The notes: generated from the sequence alone by a model not told the origin. A DNA stretch of 64,000 bases from Hymenobacter polaris (GCF_012927305.1 NZ_JABBGH010000006.1:32924-96923); one strand, 5' to 3'. Positions 55,351 to 64,000 are shown, counted from the stretch's first letter. Numbers and translations: made by a program.

Positions 55351-58300
55351 TTATCTGCTTATAACCAATTCATTCACCACCCGCTCCTCCATTTCCTGTA
55401 CTAGCTGCTCGATGCGGCCCGCCCACCCCGTGCCTCGAAAAAACCACGATACCTCGTGGCGTACGTAGTGACCGCTCCGGGCGGCCCCCAGCCAGTTGAA
55501 TGACCCTTCGAGTAGCGCGTGGTTATCGAGGCAAATAGTCTTGTTATGAATCTGTTCGGCAATTTTTACCTCAGCTCCTGCGCGGCGTAGCGCTGCCCGG
55601 CCCGCCTGGGCATGCGGGTGCAGCTGCCCCCGTGGAGCATCCAGATGCGCATCGGTGTACACGGTAATGCGTAGGGTCGGCTGCCGAACCTTGGCGGCCA
55701 CGATAAGGTCGGTCAAGCCATCAGCCTGAATAGCATTCGCTGAAATAAACGGTGAGACGATGACCAAATGCTCTTGTGCCGTGTTGATGGCCCAAGCCAA
55801 CGCCCGGCGGTGCTGCTCCAGCTCGCTGAGGCGGTCTACTTTGCCGGTGGCCACGGCAGTTAGGTGCTCGCGAGGCACGGGTAGGTGCCGTCGGCTTTCA
55901 TCGCCATAGAAGAAGCTGTTATCTAATTCAGGCCGCGGTCGCCCTTCGGCTGGCTCCTCAAACAGAAGCTTCGCCAGGTTTCCGGATGGCGTGTTACGCG
56001 CTGGGTTGAACAGGCAGCGGTTGCCAATCACTAGAAAGGCCTCTTTCGCCCGCGATACGGCCACATTCAACAGATTATAGCCTTGGTCGAAGAAGTACCC
56101 GCCCCGGTGGCTGGCATCATACACGGGCGAGAACAGAACGATAGTGCGTTCAGCCCCCTGCAGTGCGTGTACCGTGCCCACAGTGAGATTCTCGTTGCCC
56201 AGTCCTTGCGCACGCAAGGCGCGCTGAATGGCCAGTTTCTGCCCGCTAAAAGGGGTAACGATGCCGACCAAGTCTTGCAGGCGTGGCGTGGGGTTAGCCG
56301 TGCTCCTGGCAGCAGCCAGGATATCATCCCGCTTTAAATGGAGCCAGCTGGCAATGGCTTCGGCTTCTTGTTGGTTCTGCCGGCTACCGCCGACGGTAGT
56401 GCATTCGCCGGCAATGTGGATGTACCCAAGTGGTGGCAGTCCCAAAGCTGCCAGGCTCGACGGGTTAGCCAAGCGCTCCAGTTGACTACCGTACACATAC
56501 TCGTCGCAATAGCGAATAATTTCGGGCTTACTGCGCCGGTGCTGCCGCAGCAGTAGGCCGCGCTCCTGCGGATAGTTGGTAAGTCGGAAAGGCGTCGCCA
56601 GTTGAGCCAGCCGCATCAGGCTGCCCGCTGAAACCTGGTAGGCCAGCGGGCACTCGGCAGGCGCAATACCGACACGGCGCTGGTTTTGGGCATCCAGTGC
56701 CGGTAGCAAATTCCAGACGGGCTCAATCTGATTGGTATCGCCTACCACCACAGCTTTTTTTGCCAGGGCAAAGGCTGCGGCTCCCACCTCGGGCGAAACC
56801 TGGCCGGACTCATCAACGAGGAGCAAATCGAACAACTCCAGAGCATAGCTTGACTCACCATCCTTGGACTTCTTAACTAAGAAATTAGCCACCGTGTGGA
56901 AGGTGGAAATAAAGCACGGCGTGAGCATGGCCCACCGCGCAAACTGCTCCGGCTTGGTTTCGTAGCCTCGGCGCGGGGGCTGGGCCGGCCGCAGCTTTTC
57001 TTGCAAGGCAACCACGTACCGGGCCTCCCAGTAGTGCAGCGCCAACACGAAGGCACTGTGCCGGTGTGTCACATCCAGAACATTGTGGATGCTACTGGCA
57101 TCAGCAGCGGAGAGGGCTTGCAAGTAAGAAGCCGCCTCTTTCTGAGCCGCGTAGTCACGGCGCAGCTGCGCGGCCAAGGTGTCAAACGTGCTTAAGGCAC
57201 CCAGGGCAGCCTGTGGGTGCAACAGGGCCTGCTGGGCTTTTTCCAAACGCTGAGCTACCTCTAGCTTCAGTTGCTCGGGGTCGAAGTCTGTTACTTCGTT
57301 GGAATAGGGGCACTGGGTCCGCACCAGGAATTGGTAGCGGGCTTGCTTCTTTTTCCGAACCGATGCCAGAAAAGCGGCCAGGAAATTTTCGAAACTTGAT
57401 TCGGATGCCTGCAGTCGCAGTAACTCAAGCTGATAGGCTTCAAGGGCGGCAATGGTGGCCCGGCCGGTCTGCAACGCTTGTCGCAGTTGCTCCGCATTCC
57501 ACGGCTCGCCTCGCTCGTCGTACAGGCGTGGCAGCAGGTCCAGCCACGTATCAATACACGTCACCTGTTGAAGTAGAGCATGGTGCAGCTTAATGCGCAG
57601 AGCAGCCGGAGTTGGGTACTCGATACCAAAAAAGGCCGCTCCCTGGCGTAGTAGCTCGGTTTCGGCGGCCCGCAGGTAGCGACCATCCGCAGCTTCTTTT
57701 GCCTTGCAAAAGCCCTCGCGGGTGGTTTGTACCTGGTAGCCCCGCTGCTCGTTTTCAGCCACGTTGCTATTGGTAAGAAACACGCCCAGTGAGGGCGCCT
57801 CCGGCACCCAGCGACTGACACGCGCTTCGCGACCGAAGCTATCGAGAATGTTAGTAATAGCTTGATTGTTTGTGGAGCTGGCCAGGATGCGTGGAGCTTC
57901 TTGTCCCAGCACCGCTTTTTCCACTATCAGGTTCGCCACAATGCTCTGCAGGAGCGTGGTTTTGCCGGTGCCAGGTGGGCCGTTCACCGGAAATACGTCG
58001 CCAGATGCGGTTTTAAGCAGCGCCTGAAGAGTGCTTCTTTGCGACGTTGACAATGGATAGCTATTTCCCATCTGTCCGTAGTGGCCCTTGATAGACAATA
58101 GGCCAAGCGCTTCGGGGTTGAGGGGCCGCCCGGCCGCCTGGCCCTGGAGCAAGGTCGTCAGTAGCGCGGGCAGGCGCGACTGCTTTTCCAGGTAGCGATA
58201 CAGGCCGATGATATTTGCGGCCATGCCCTGCGGGGGCATCAGGGTAAGAGTAGCATTACTGTCCACCACCCAATCGCCAATTTCTGCCCGGTTAGCTGGC

Positions 58301-58821
58301 CAGCCGGCCGAGGCTGTCGCCTTGGCATAAAAGGCCTGCGCGTTGGTGTAGTACTGTTCCCAGGTATCCGTTTTCCACGTCCAGAGCGCTAGCTCCGAAT
58401 CAACCGTGGTGAGGCTGCCCAGCACGGGCGCATTGCGCGTGGTAGGCTCCAGCACGTCGCGGATAAGCCAAGGAATCAGGTGCTCGTTGCTGGTAGGTGG
58501 TTGAAGCTGCCCCGTTTTAGTGAGCCGCGCTGGAATCCAAAACGGATGAATCGCCCGTGCCTGCCCCTGCTGCGCTGTTCGACGTCTATCGCCGACCACG
58601 GGCCGCAGGCTAAAGGGAGCCAACATAACGGCCAGCGTCTCCAATTCGGAGACAGCGGCTGCCTCCGGAGCAGCCGCGTAGTGGGCCGTATAGAATGCCT
58701 GCAACGCTTCTGCATCCAGCAGGGGTGCCGTCAGCGAAGCCTGTTTCGTTATGTCAATGCGTTGCCGGTCAGCATCAGCCAACGAGTTGCGCCAATAGCG
58801 TAGCCACGTCCCAGATTCCAT
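55351..58821 (-). CDS. SF1 helicase fused to PLD nuclease (Mokosh type II-like)
   Basis: A 1156-residue fusion. The COG1112/Upf1-like SF1 helicase has Walker A GPPGTGKT (281-288), Walker B LLLVDESGQV, GDTNQIEP, GTVHALQGAERTIV and NVAVSRAKEAFLVIGN. The C-terminus is PLD-like: HNKTICLDNHALLEGSFNW (His1092, Lys1094). A single-gene helicase-PLD fusion matches type II Mokosh anti-phage systems by architecture. Its start lies 9 bp after the WYL regulator gene stop, so they form one operon. Direct evidence of function is not available; other helicase-PLD proteins exist, so the Mokosh label is provisional. Confidence 0.88.
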   Translation of the reverse strand: MESGTWLRYWRNSLADADRQRIDITKQASLTAPLLDAEALQAFYTAHYAAAPEAAAVSELETLAVMLAPFSLRPVVGDRRRTAQQGQARAIHPFWIPARLTKTGQLQPPTSNEHLIPWLIRDVLEPTTRNAPVLGSLTTVDSELALWTWKTDTWEQYYTNAQAFYAKATASAGWPANRAEIGDWVVDSNATLTLMPPQGMAANIIGLYRYLEKQSRLPALLTTLLQGQAAGRPLNPEALGLLSIKGHYGQMGNSYPLSTSQRSTLQALLKTASGDVFPVNGPPGTGKTTLLQSIVANLIVEKAVLGQEAPRILASSTNNQAITNILDSFGREARVSRWVPEAPSLGVFLTNSNVAENEQRGYQVQTTREGFCKAKEAADGRYLRAAETELLRQGAAFFGIEYPTPAALRIKLHHALLQQVTCIDTWLDLLPRLYDERGEPWNAEQLRQALQTGRATIAALEAYQLELLRLQASESSFENFLAAFLASVRKKKQARYQFLVRTQCPYSNEVTDFDPEQLKLEVAQRLEKAQQALLHPQAALGALSTFDTLAAQLRRDYAAQKEAASYLQALSAADASSIHNVLDVTHRHSAFVLALHYWEARYVVALQEKLRPAQPPRRGYETKPEQFARWAMLTPCFISTFHTVANFLVKKSKDGESSYALELFDLLLVDESGQVSPEVGAAAFALAKKAVVVGDTNQIEPVWNLLPALDAQNQRRVGIAPAECPLAYQVSAGSLMRLAQLATPFRLTNYPQERGLLLRQHRRSKPEIIRYCDEYVYGSQLERLANPSSLAALGLPPLGYIHIAGECTTVGGSRQNQQEAEAIASWLHLKRDDILAAARSTANPTPRLQDLVGIVTPFSGQKLAIQRALRAQGLGNENLTVGTVHALQGAERTIVLFSPVYDASHRGGYFFDQGYNLLNVAVSRAKEAFLVIGNRCLFNPARNTPSGNLAKLLFEEPAEGRPRPELDNSFFYGDESRRHLPVPREHLTAVATGKVDRLSELEQHRRALAWAINTAQEHLVIVSPFISANAIQADGLTDLIVAAKVRQPTLRITVYTDAHLDAPRGQLHPHAQAGRAALRRAGAEVKIAEQIHNKTICLDNHALLEGSFNWLGAARSGHYVRHEVSWFFRGTGWAGRIEQLVQEMEERVVNELVISR

Positions 58822-58830
58822 ATCACCTTA

Positions 58831-59838
58831 TCAATTGTAGCGGGAGACAGCCTTTTTAAGTTTCTCGTGCATAGAGTCGCGCAAAGACTTGGGCGCTAGC
58901 ACTTGTAAATCAGGTCCGAAGCTAAACAGGCGCGTTTTGAATTCCTGATTGATGATTAAGCGTAGCTCGATAACCAAGCCATCGGCCGTGTCACTTATGG
59001 TTACCTGGGTTGGGTGCAACTTTTTGGTGAGCACGTAGAGCGCTCGCCCAGCCGCAATGTGCAAACGAATGGTCTCGACGTGCGGATTTTTCTCCGGCAT
59101 CGTTACCCCGATGATAGAGTCAAAATAGGTGCTAAAGTCGACATCTGTCGGACGAAACTTCAGTGGGCTGTTATCTAGTCCTTTAATGCGGTCAAGAGCA
59201 TAGTTTTGAAGATGCGCGCCTTTGGCTTCATTGCGGGCTATCAAATACCAGCGCCCGTTGTAAGTCTTGAGCAGATAGGGGTGGACTTCCACTGGGCTGG
59301 CCTGCGCTGCTCGGTAAGATTGATAATGTATCACCTGCGGCGTCTGTTCGCGAATAGCCTTGTACAAAGGCTTCAAATGTTCGGTACCCGTATAATCCGG
59401 GACTGCTTCCAGTTGCAGAATCGGGTTTGTTACGGTTCCATCACTGGGCAAATGCTGTTCTAGGCGCTGAACCAGCTCATCCAGGTCGTCTGCCAAGCCC
59501 AAACCACGCAAGGCTTTCAAATTGTGTAGGCTTTGATGAAGAATCACTAGGTCCGCACTAGTAAGCGGCGTTTTGCGAATTGAGTATTCTGAGTCTGTGT
59601 AATGGTAGCCTTTATTGCGGGTGTACTCAATGGGGGCATCATAGTGCATCGGCAACTTCATGTCGTGCAAATCTCCTTTAAGCGTGCGCTCGCACACGCC
59701 TTTACCCTTGTTGGTTGTGGCGCGGTACTCGTCCTCTACTGCCTTTAGCAGGTCCTTGATAGTCCAGACGAGGTTACGCCGTTGCAGGCATTTGTCAATA
59801 ATGAGGTAGCGCTTATATGCGTTTTTGCTAACTGGCAT
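58831..59838 (-). CDS. WYL-domain transcriptional regulator
   Basis: A 335-residue regulator. N-terminal winged helix (YKRYLIIDKCLQRRNLVWTI, then RTLKGDLHDMK), WYL domain around residues 150-230 (VIHYQSYR, VEVHPYLLKTYNGRWYLIARN, YALDRIKGLD), and a C-terminal WCX-like domain (VETIRLHIAAGRALYV). WYL regulators such as CapW and BrxR repress defence operons. It is upstream of the helicase-PLD gene and divergent from the MBL/E2-E1-JAB genes. Two palindromes in the intergenic region are its likely operators. Confidence 0.93.
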   Translation of the reverse strand: MPVSKNAYKRYLIIDKCLQRRNLVWTIKDLLKAVEDEYRATTNKGKGVCERTLKGDLHDMKLPMHYDAPIEYTRNKGYHYTDSEYSIRKTPLTSADLVILHQSLHNLKALRGLGLADDLDELVQRLEQHLPSDGTVTNPILQLEAVPDYTGTEHLKPLYKAIREQTPQVIHYQSYRAAQASPVEVHPYLLKTYNGRWYLIARNEAKGAHLQNYALDRIKGLDNSPLKFRPTDVDFSTYFDSIIGVTMPEKNPHVETIRLHIAAGRALYVLTKKLHPTQVTISDTADGLVIELRLIINQEFKTRLFSFGPDLQVLAPKSLRDSMHEKLKKAVSRYN

Positions 59839-59945
59839 TGAAATCCTAGGATATAGGCCATACACAAGCTCCATCGGCCAGCGAGAAACTCCACGCTACG
59901 AAGAACGGGCTTTTCAAATCAGCTAACGCATGAGGCGCTCGCTTT

Positions 59946-59966
59946 ACTGTGCAATTAGCTTGCACA
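59946..59966. promoter_or_regulatory. Palindrome 1 in the WYL/MBL intergenic region
   Basis: TGTGCAA (59948-59954), TTAGC, TTGCACA (59960-59966), a perfect 7-bp inverted repeat. Shares the TGTGCA/TGCACA half-sites with palindrome 2. Likely a WYL operator. The surrounding 59839-60278 region (440 bp) is AT-rich with no gene seen. Confidence 0.7.
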
Positions 59967-60089
59967 ATAGTCTGTCTGGGTGGGCATAGTGCCTACTTAA
60001 AAGTTTTTATGAATAAAGTTATTTGCTGTAAATCAGCTATTTAAATAAAATAATCAAGGTTTTTACGAAAAAACATCAAGCTAATTTTA

Positions 60090-60112
60090 ACTGTGCAAAA
60101 AGACTGCACAGT
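60090..60112. promoter_or_regulatory. Palindrome 2 in the WYL/MBL intergenic region
   Basis: ACTGTGCA, 7 bp, TGCACAGT, a perfect 8-bp inverted repeat, 124 bp from palindrome 1. Placed to control the MBL/E2-E1-JAB genes; same half-sites as palindrome 1. Confidence 0.7.
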
Positions 60113-60278
60113 AAGCCTTTTGCTTTGCTGCGGCAATGGGAGGGAACCCCACTTCTGGTCGTAGCCGGACATCGACTAGGGCGCGGGGCATCCTTCTTTC
60201 ACAACCATTGCTTGGCTGAAGCCAGCTGTCAGCGAAGTCGCTGGTGAACGGTTTCAATTAACTTAACTGCTTAAGAGC

Positions 60279-61409
60279 ATGCACCAAATCACCCTTTTTA
60301 ATTTAGGCAATGCCGACACGTCGCGGATTGACCTCGCGAACGGCAAAAAGCTGCTGATTGACTACGCCAACATGCGCTGCGCTACTGACCCCAAGGACAA
60401 GCGCATCGACCTGCCAGTGCAGTTGCGTGCCGATTTAAAAAACGCGAAGCGTAATGACTACGATGTCGTTGCTTTCACCCACCTCGACAATGACCATACC
60501 TGCGGGGCTTCCGAGTTCTTTGAGTTGTTGCACGCTGCTAAATACCAGGGCGGCGACCGAGTAAAAATCAAGGAACTGTGGGTGCCGGCGGCTGTCCTCG
60601 TTGAGGATGGCTGTGAGGATGAAACCCGGATTCTGCGCCAGGAGGCCCGTTACCGGCTGAAAAAAGGGGAGGGTATTCGCGTATTCTCCGGTCCCGGCCA
60701 ACTAACCGACTGGCTGGCCACGCAAGGCCTTACCGTAGCCGACCGGCAGCACCTCATCACAGATGCTGGTACGCTGATTCCCGGGTTCGATTTGGCCACA
60801 GATGGCGTAGAATTCTTCGTTCACTCGCCCTTTGCCAGCCGCACGGCAGGCGGCGGCTTGGCCGCGATGGACCGCAACAGCGACGCGCTGACCTTTCAGG
60901 TGACCTTTATGGAAGGAACCCGGAAAACCCGGATGCACTTCTTTTCGGACATCGACTGGCCGGTAATCAAGTCCATTGTGGAGGTAACCGAGTATTACGG
61001 GCGCACGGAACGGCTGGAATGGGACATCTTCAAAATTGCCCACCACTGCAGCTACCTGTCGCTCAGCAGCGAGAAGGGTGTTGAAGTAACGGTGCCCGAT
61101 GCTGTAGTGAAAAAGCTGTTCGAAACCTACGGGCAGAGCCGTGGCCGCCTCATTTCGACCAGCAAGCCCATTCCCAGCAACGACGATGACAAGCAGCCCC
61201 CGCACCGCCAAGCCGCAGCCTATTACAAGGCCCAGGCTGAACGGCTTCGAGGGGAATTTCTGGTCACGATGGAGCACACGAGCATCCTGTACCCTGAGCC
61301 CATCGTCATCAAAATTGACCAGCTTGGGGCGAGCATCGGCAAGATGGCTGCGGCTGCCAGCGTAGCAGGCGGTAGCATCCCTCCACCTCGGGCCGGCCGC
61401 GGCAACTAA
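60279..61409 (+). CDS. Metallo-beta-lactamase-fold protein (ComEC/Rec2-like)
   Basis: A 376-residue MBL-fold hydrolase. The metal motif is FTHLDNDHTCG (His68, Asp70, Asp72, His73), with a downstream KIAHHCSY block. Similarity in layout is to ComEC-type MBL domains rather than to beta-lactamases, so nucleic acid or nucleotide hydrolysis is likely. The C-terminus is a flexible Gly/Pro tail (VAGGSIPPPRAGRGN). 11 bp before the E2-E1-JAB gene, so one transcript. MBL proteins have been noted beside bacterial ubiquitin-like genes. Its tail could be a conjugation target, which is only a hypothesis. Confidence 0.87.
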   Translation: MHQITLFNLGNADTSRIDLANGKKLLIDYANMRCATDPKDKRIDLPVQLRADLKNAKRNDYDVVAFTHLDNDHTCGASEFFELLHAAKYQGGDRVKIKELWVPAAVLVEDGCEDETRILRQEARYRLKKGEGIRVFSGPGQLTDWLATQGLTVADRQHLITDAGTLIPGFDLATDGVEFFVHSPFASRTAGGGLAAMDRNSDALTFQVTFMEGTRKTRMHFFSDIDWPVIKSIVEVTEYYGRTERLEWDIFKIAHHCSYLSLSSEKGVEVTVPDAVVKKLFETYGQSRGRLISTSKPIPSNDDDKQPPHRQAAAYYKAQAERLRGEFLVTMEHTSILYPEPIVIKIDQLGASIGKMAAAASVAGGSIPPPRAGRGN

Positions 61410-61420
61410 TTGTAGGTACG

Positions 61421-63685
61421 ATGGAATTGCTTGAAATGGGATACTATCCACTGTCAGGAGAGCCAGTAGAGGCTGGCTCTCTGGCGATACCAAAAGCCGT
61501 TGAATTGGTGCAGGCCCTGCAAAGTCAGGGCTTGCCCTATATCCGGGTGGTAGATTGCCTTCGCGTTGAAGAGTATGAGTTCGTGGTCGTGGATGTCGAG
61601 CCGGAAGTACCGCAGTATCCGGTGCATGAGGTGCAAAATGTCGAACGCATCGCAATCGGATTCAATCCCGCCGATACAGAGCATCAGCTTATCTGGGCAC
61701 TACGCGAAGATTTTCCGCTGGTGCCACACCTGCACTTTGGTCGCGAAGGGACGCCGCGTAGCTTGTGTCTGTACCAGATTGCCTATGCAGACTTGAAGCC
61801 AACCTGGACGGCGGCTGCACTACTCCGGCAACTACAGCGCTGGTTGACTCAAACAGCCCGCGGAGAGCTACATGCCCCTGACCAAGCACTGGAACAGGCC
61901 TTTTATGCTCCCCCGGAGCGGCTGGTATTGCCAAGCATCGTTTTTGCTCCTGATGCAGCCATCACGCTGGAGCCCCTGCACGTGCGTTTCGTCAGCACAG
62001 TGCTTGGCAAAACAACCCTGGTTGCTTCGCCTGTAGCCTCAGCACCCGAGGGCCAGCAAGCACAGTTCACCAGCTTTGTGTACACGGCTTCGCCACAGGT
62101 GCACGGTCTGATTCGGGAACAGCCGCGCACGATAGCCGAACTTCAAGCCTACTTATCTGATAGCGATGTAGGTTTTACGAACGCGCTACGTGGGCACCTG
62201 AGCGACTTAAAGGAGGCTCCAGGCTTTAATCGAAGCCTTCAATTACTGATTATTGTTCGGCTCCCGAAGCTGCGCACGGCGACGGAAGCTATCGAGACAG
62301 TAGAAGTATGGGCTTTCGCATCAGTCGGCACCCTGGCCGAGCTTGGCACAGACCTCGGAATTTGGGCCATGCATGAAAACCTCTTAGCTAACCTTTATCC
62401 CGTCGACTTTAGGTGTAGCGGTCAGCGTAGTAAACTAGAGTTGCTGAGTCCAGTTCGGGCGCTCACTCGCGACCTAGCAGCTGCCTACAATGGCTTGCTG
62501 GCCTCCACTACACGCTTTGTAGCAGTGGGCGCGGGCAGCTTGGGTTCACAGGTAGTCAATAACCTCGTGCGTGCCGGGCAGGGCAATTGGGTGTGGCTAG
62601 ATGAGGACCAGTACCTGCCCCACAATGCGGCACGACACTACTTGCCGAGCAGTTTGGTAGGCTTGGGTAAGGCGCACGCGATGGTATCGATGCTGAAGAA
62701 TACCTACGAGAAAACGGACTTGCGGGCAATCGCGGCTAACGTGTTACACCCGGCCTCCCCCCAAGTATTGACGGCATATAACGCGGCGGAGGTGATACTA
62801 GACATGTCGACATCAATAGCAGTGGCGCGGCACCTAGCGTTGGATATTGAAAGCCCAGCCCGCCGCTTGTCGCTGTTCCTGAATCCATCGGGAACAGACT
62901 TGGTGCTGCTGGCAGAAGCTCAGGACCGCTCGCTACGGCTCGACCAGCTGGAGATGGAATATTACCGGGCTTTGCTACGTCAACCCCAATTACAGCAACA
63001 CCTGCTCACCGCCGGCCAGCCCATTCGGTATTCGCACGCCTGTCGTGATGTCTCCGTGCAGTTGCCACAGGACCAGGCTGCCTTGCATGCTGCCATCGGA
63101 GCCCGGGCTGTCCGCGCATCGGTGGCTGAACCGGGTGCTCGCATCAAAATCTGGCGGGCACAGCCTGACTTAACCGTGGTGGCTGATGAAATCGAGGTAT
63201 CTCTTCATACGGAAATGACGGTGAATAGCTGGACCGTGGCCGTACCGCATCAAGTATTGCGGGAAATAAGTGAACAGCGCCAGGCGCGCCTACCCAATGA
63301 AACGGGTGGGGTATTAGTCGGCGTTTTCGATACACAGCATCGCCGGGTGTATATCGTGGACCATATTCCTTCGCCGACAGATAGCCAGGAGTCCCCTATC
63401 GCTTATATCCGTGGCGTAGGAGGTGTATCAGAAGAGCTTGCTCGCATTAGCGAATGCACGGGCCGACAGGTAGTGTACGTAGGGGAGTGGCACTCACACC
63501 CGGACGGCTACAGCACCCAGCCTAGCGAAGACGATAAGAACCTATTTGCCACCTTACAGCGGGAGAGTCAAACCGGCGGATTACCCGCAGTAATGGCTAT
63601 TGCTGGGGAGCATGAGACTACGAGTTGGTACGTAGCAGATATCGCAGCTGGCGGAGAGACTGTAAGCAGAATAGTTAAAGCATAG
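61421..63685 (+). CDS. E2-E1-JAB triple fusion (ubiquitin-like conjugation enzyme)
   Basis: A 754-residue protein with three domains. E2-like (about 20-160): HLHFGREGTPRSLCLYQ with candidate catalytic Cys116, followed by WTAAALLRQLQRWLTQTARG, as in bacterial Cap2-type E2 domains. E1/ThiF adenylyltransferase (about 355-560): VAVGAGSLGSQVVNNLV, VWLDEDQYLPHNAARH, and candidate thioester Cys541 (SHACRDVSVQLPQ). JAB/JAMM protease (about 605-754): Glu628 in NETGGVLVG, then HSHPDGYSTQPSEDD (His691, His693, Ser702, Asp705). In CBASS an E1-E2 enzyme (Cap2) and JAB protease (Cap3) add and remove the CD-NTase C-terminus; no CD-NTase or ubiquitin-like gene is seen here. Confidence 0.93.
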   Translation: MELLEMGYYPLSGEPVEAGSLAIPKAVELVQALQSQGLPYIRVVDCLRVEEYEFVVVDVEPEVPQYPVHEVQNVERIAIGFNPADTEHQLIWALREDFPLVPHLHFGREGTPRSLCLYQIAYADLKPTWTAAALLRQLQRWLTQTARGELHAPDQALEQAFYAPPERLVLPSIVFAPDAAITLEPLHVRFVSTVLGKTTLVASPVASAPEGQQAQFTSFVYTASPQVHGLIREQPRTIAELQAYLSDSDVGFTNALRGHLSDLKEAPGFNRSLQLLIIVRLPKLRTATEAIETVEVWAFASVGTLAELGTDLGIWAMHENLLANLYPVDFRCSGQRSKLELLSPVRALTRDLAAAYNGLLASTTRFVAVGAGSLGSQVVNNLVRAGQGNWVWLDEDQYLPHNAARHYLPSSLVGLGKAHAMVSMLKNTYEKTDLRAIAANVLHPASPQVLTAYNAAEVILDMSTSIAVARHLALDIESPARRLSLFLNPSGTDLVLLAEAQDRSLRLDQLEMEYYRALLRQPQLQQHLLTAGQPIRYSHACRDVSVQLPQDQAALHAAIGARAVRASVAEPGARIKIWRAQPDLTVVADEIEVSLHTEMTVNSWTVAVPHQVLREISEQRQARLPNETGGVLVGVFDTQHRRVYIVDHIPSPTDSQESPIAYIRGVGGVSEELARISECTGRQVVYVGEWHSHPDGYSTQPSEDDKNLFATLQRESQTGGLPAVMAIAGEHETTSWYVADIAAGGETVSRIVKA

Positions 63686-63706
63686 CAGTGGCTCAATGCT
63701 ACAACA

Positions 63707-64000
63707 CTAAGGTCGGTTAAGGGGTCGCAATTGCGTTTGATACTTTGGGCAGCGGCAGCTGCGGTGGTCATCCCGCTCTTTTTGAGGCAGGTATCCGCAA
63801 GTCGGACAAGAGAGAGCTTGTGCAAATGCCAGCACTGCTTCCCCAAAGGTGCGTACATCGGAATTGGACAAATCAGCGCCAGAAGGACTGAAGTGGGCTC
63901 CGACTTCGTTGCGAATGAACGTCAACCCATTGATTGTCTGAAACAAGTCATTTAATTGAATTTCAGACCAGTTGTTAGGCAATACAGGGTGGCCGTGCAC
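63707..64000 (-). CDS. C-terminal part of a protein running off the window
   Basis: 97 residues of a minus-strand gene whose start lies beyond base 64000. It ends with FGEAVLAFAQALSCPTCGYL, then CRCPKYQTQ, a Cys-rich zinc-ribbon-like end preceded by IRNEVGAHFSPSGADLS. I recall such ends (RN-VGxHF ... CPxCG) on large SMC-like ATPases in defence loci, but this fragment alone cannot settle that. It is convergent with the E2-E1-JAB gene, 21 bp away. Confidence 0.55.
   Translation of the reverse strand: MHGHPVLPNNWSEIQLNDLFQTINGLTFIRNEVGAHFSPSGADLSNSDVRTFGEAVLAFAQALSCPTCGYLPQKERDDHRSCRCPKYQTQLRPLNRP

Noticed and set aside
47184..63685. CBASS or DISARM labels for the island
   Set aside because: CBASS needs a CD-NTase and none is seen; DISARM would need a DUF1998 (DrmB) gene with a DrmA helicase, which are absent. 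The PLD, methyltransferase and helicase genes belong to separate units.

Overview
The window looks like a large, mobilizable plasmid of a high-GC Bacteroidota bacterium, most like Hymenobacter or a relative. The grounds are a Bacteroidota-type promoter (TAnnTTTG), CusA-CusC and MerT-MerP fusions, DUF3945 and DUF3991/Toprim proteins, ArdC and DUF6660, all familiar from that phylum. Plasmid evidence is direct: a Rep_3 initiator, seven ~22-bp iterons spaced in multiples of about 11 bp, a perfect DnaA box, an inverted-repeat Rep operator, a ParA gene with a repeat-rich centromere-like region, and a MobC/relaxase/VirD4-type mobilization block. I see no rRNA, tRNA, CRISPR array, transposase or integrase, and no type IV secretion channel genes, so the element looks mobilizable rather than self-transmissible within what is visible.

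Layout: 0-2 kb, a TPR histidine kinase. 2-7.7 kb, partition (ParA plus a putative partner), a repeat-rich centromere-like region, a nested-hairpin oriT candidate, MobC, relaxase, coupling protein. 7.7-9 kb, ArsR-MerTP-GDCCVxC mercury module without MerA. 9-13.5 kb, plasmid DNA-processing genes (DUF3945 and Toprim proteins). 14.4-27.9 kb, a heavy-metal block: ZIP transporter, DUF305 protein, His-rich P-type ATPase, CusB, CusA-CusC fusion, DUF6660, with a low-GC CHAT protease gene start-stop coupled to the ATPase. 27.9-29 kb, a Fic enzyme and its overlapping small partner. 29.3-33.9 kb, ArdC and an operon of unrecognised genes, both preceded by a shared ~75-bp leader. 34-38.7 kb, a lower-GC block with DUF2971, a CoiA-like nuclease protein with an unusual double-frame coiled-coil tail, a nuclease-like protein and a helical protein. 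38.8-41.2 kb, rep and the origin. 41.2-44.2 kb, small unrecognised genes behind another copy of the leader. 44.4-47.1 kb, topoisomerase I. 47.1-64 kb, a defence island.

The defence island is the most interesting part. It has a patatin and a PLD-family protein; a single-chain MmeI-type restriction-modification enzyme; a compact five-gene cassette (SH3-like protein, three-TM protein, two tandem proline-rich mini-proteins sharing the tail motif GRPTPPPxPxLPK, and a small GIY-YIG-like nuclease); a helicase-PLD fusion resembling type II Mokosh; a WYL regulator; and, divergently, a metallo-beta-lactamase-fold protein followed by an E2-E1-JAB fusion. Two TGTGCA/TGCACA palindromes lie in the divergent intergenic region, so one WYL regulator probably controls both arms. 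The five-gene cassette and the MBL/E2-E1-JAB pair are the best candidates for undescribed systems; their functions are inferred, not shown.
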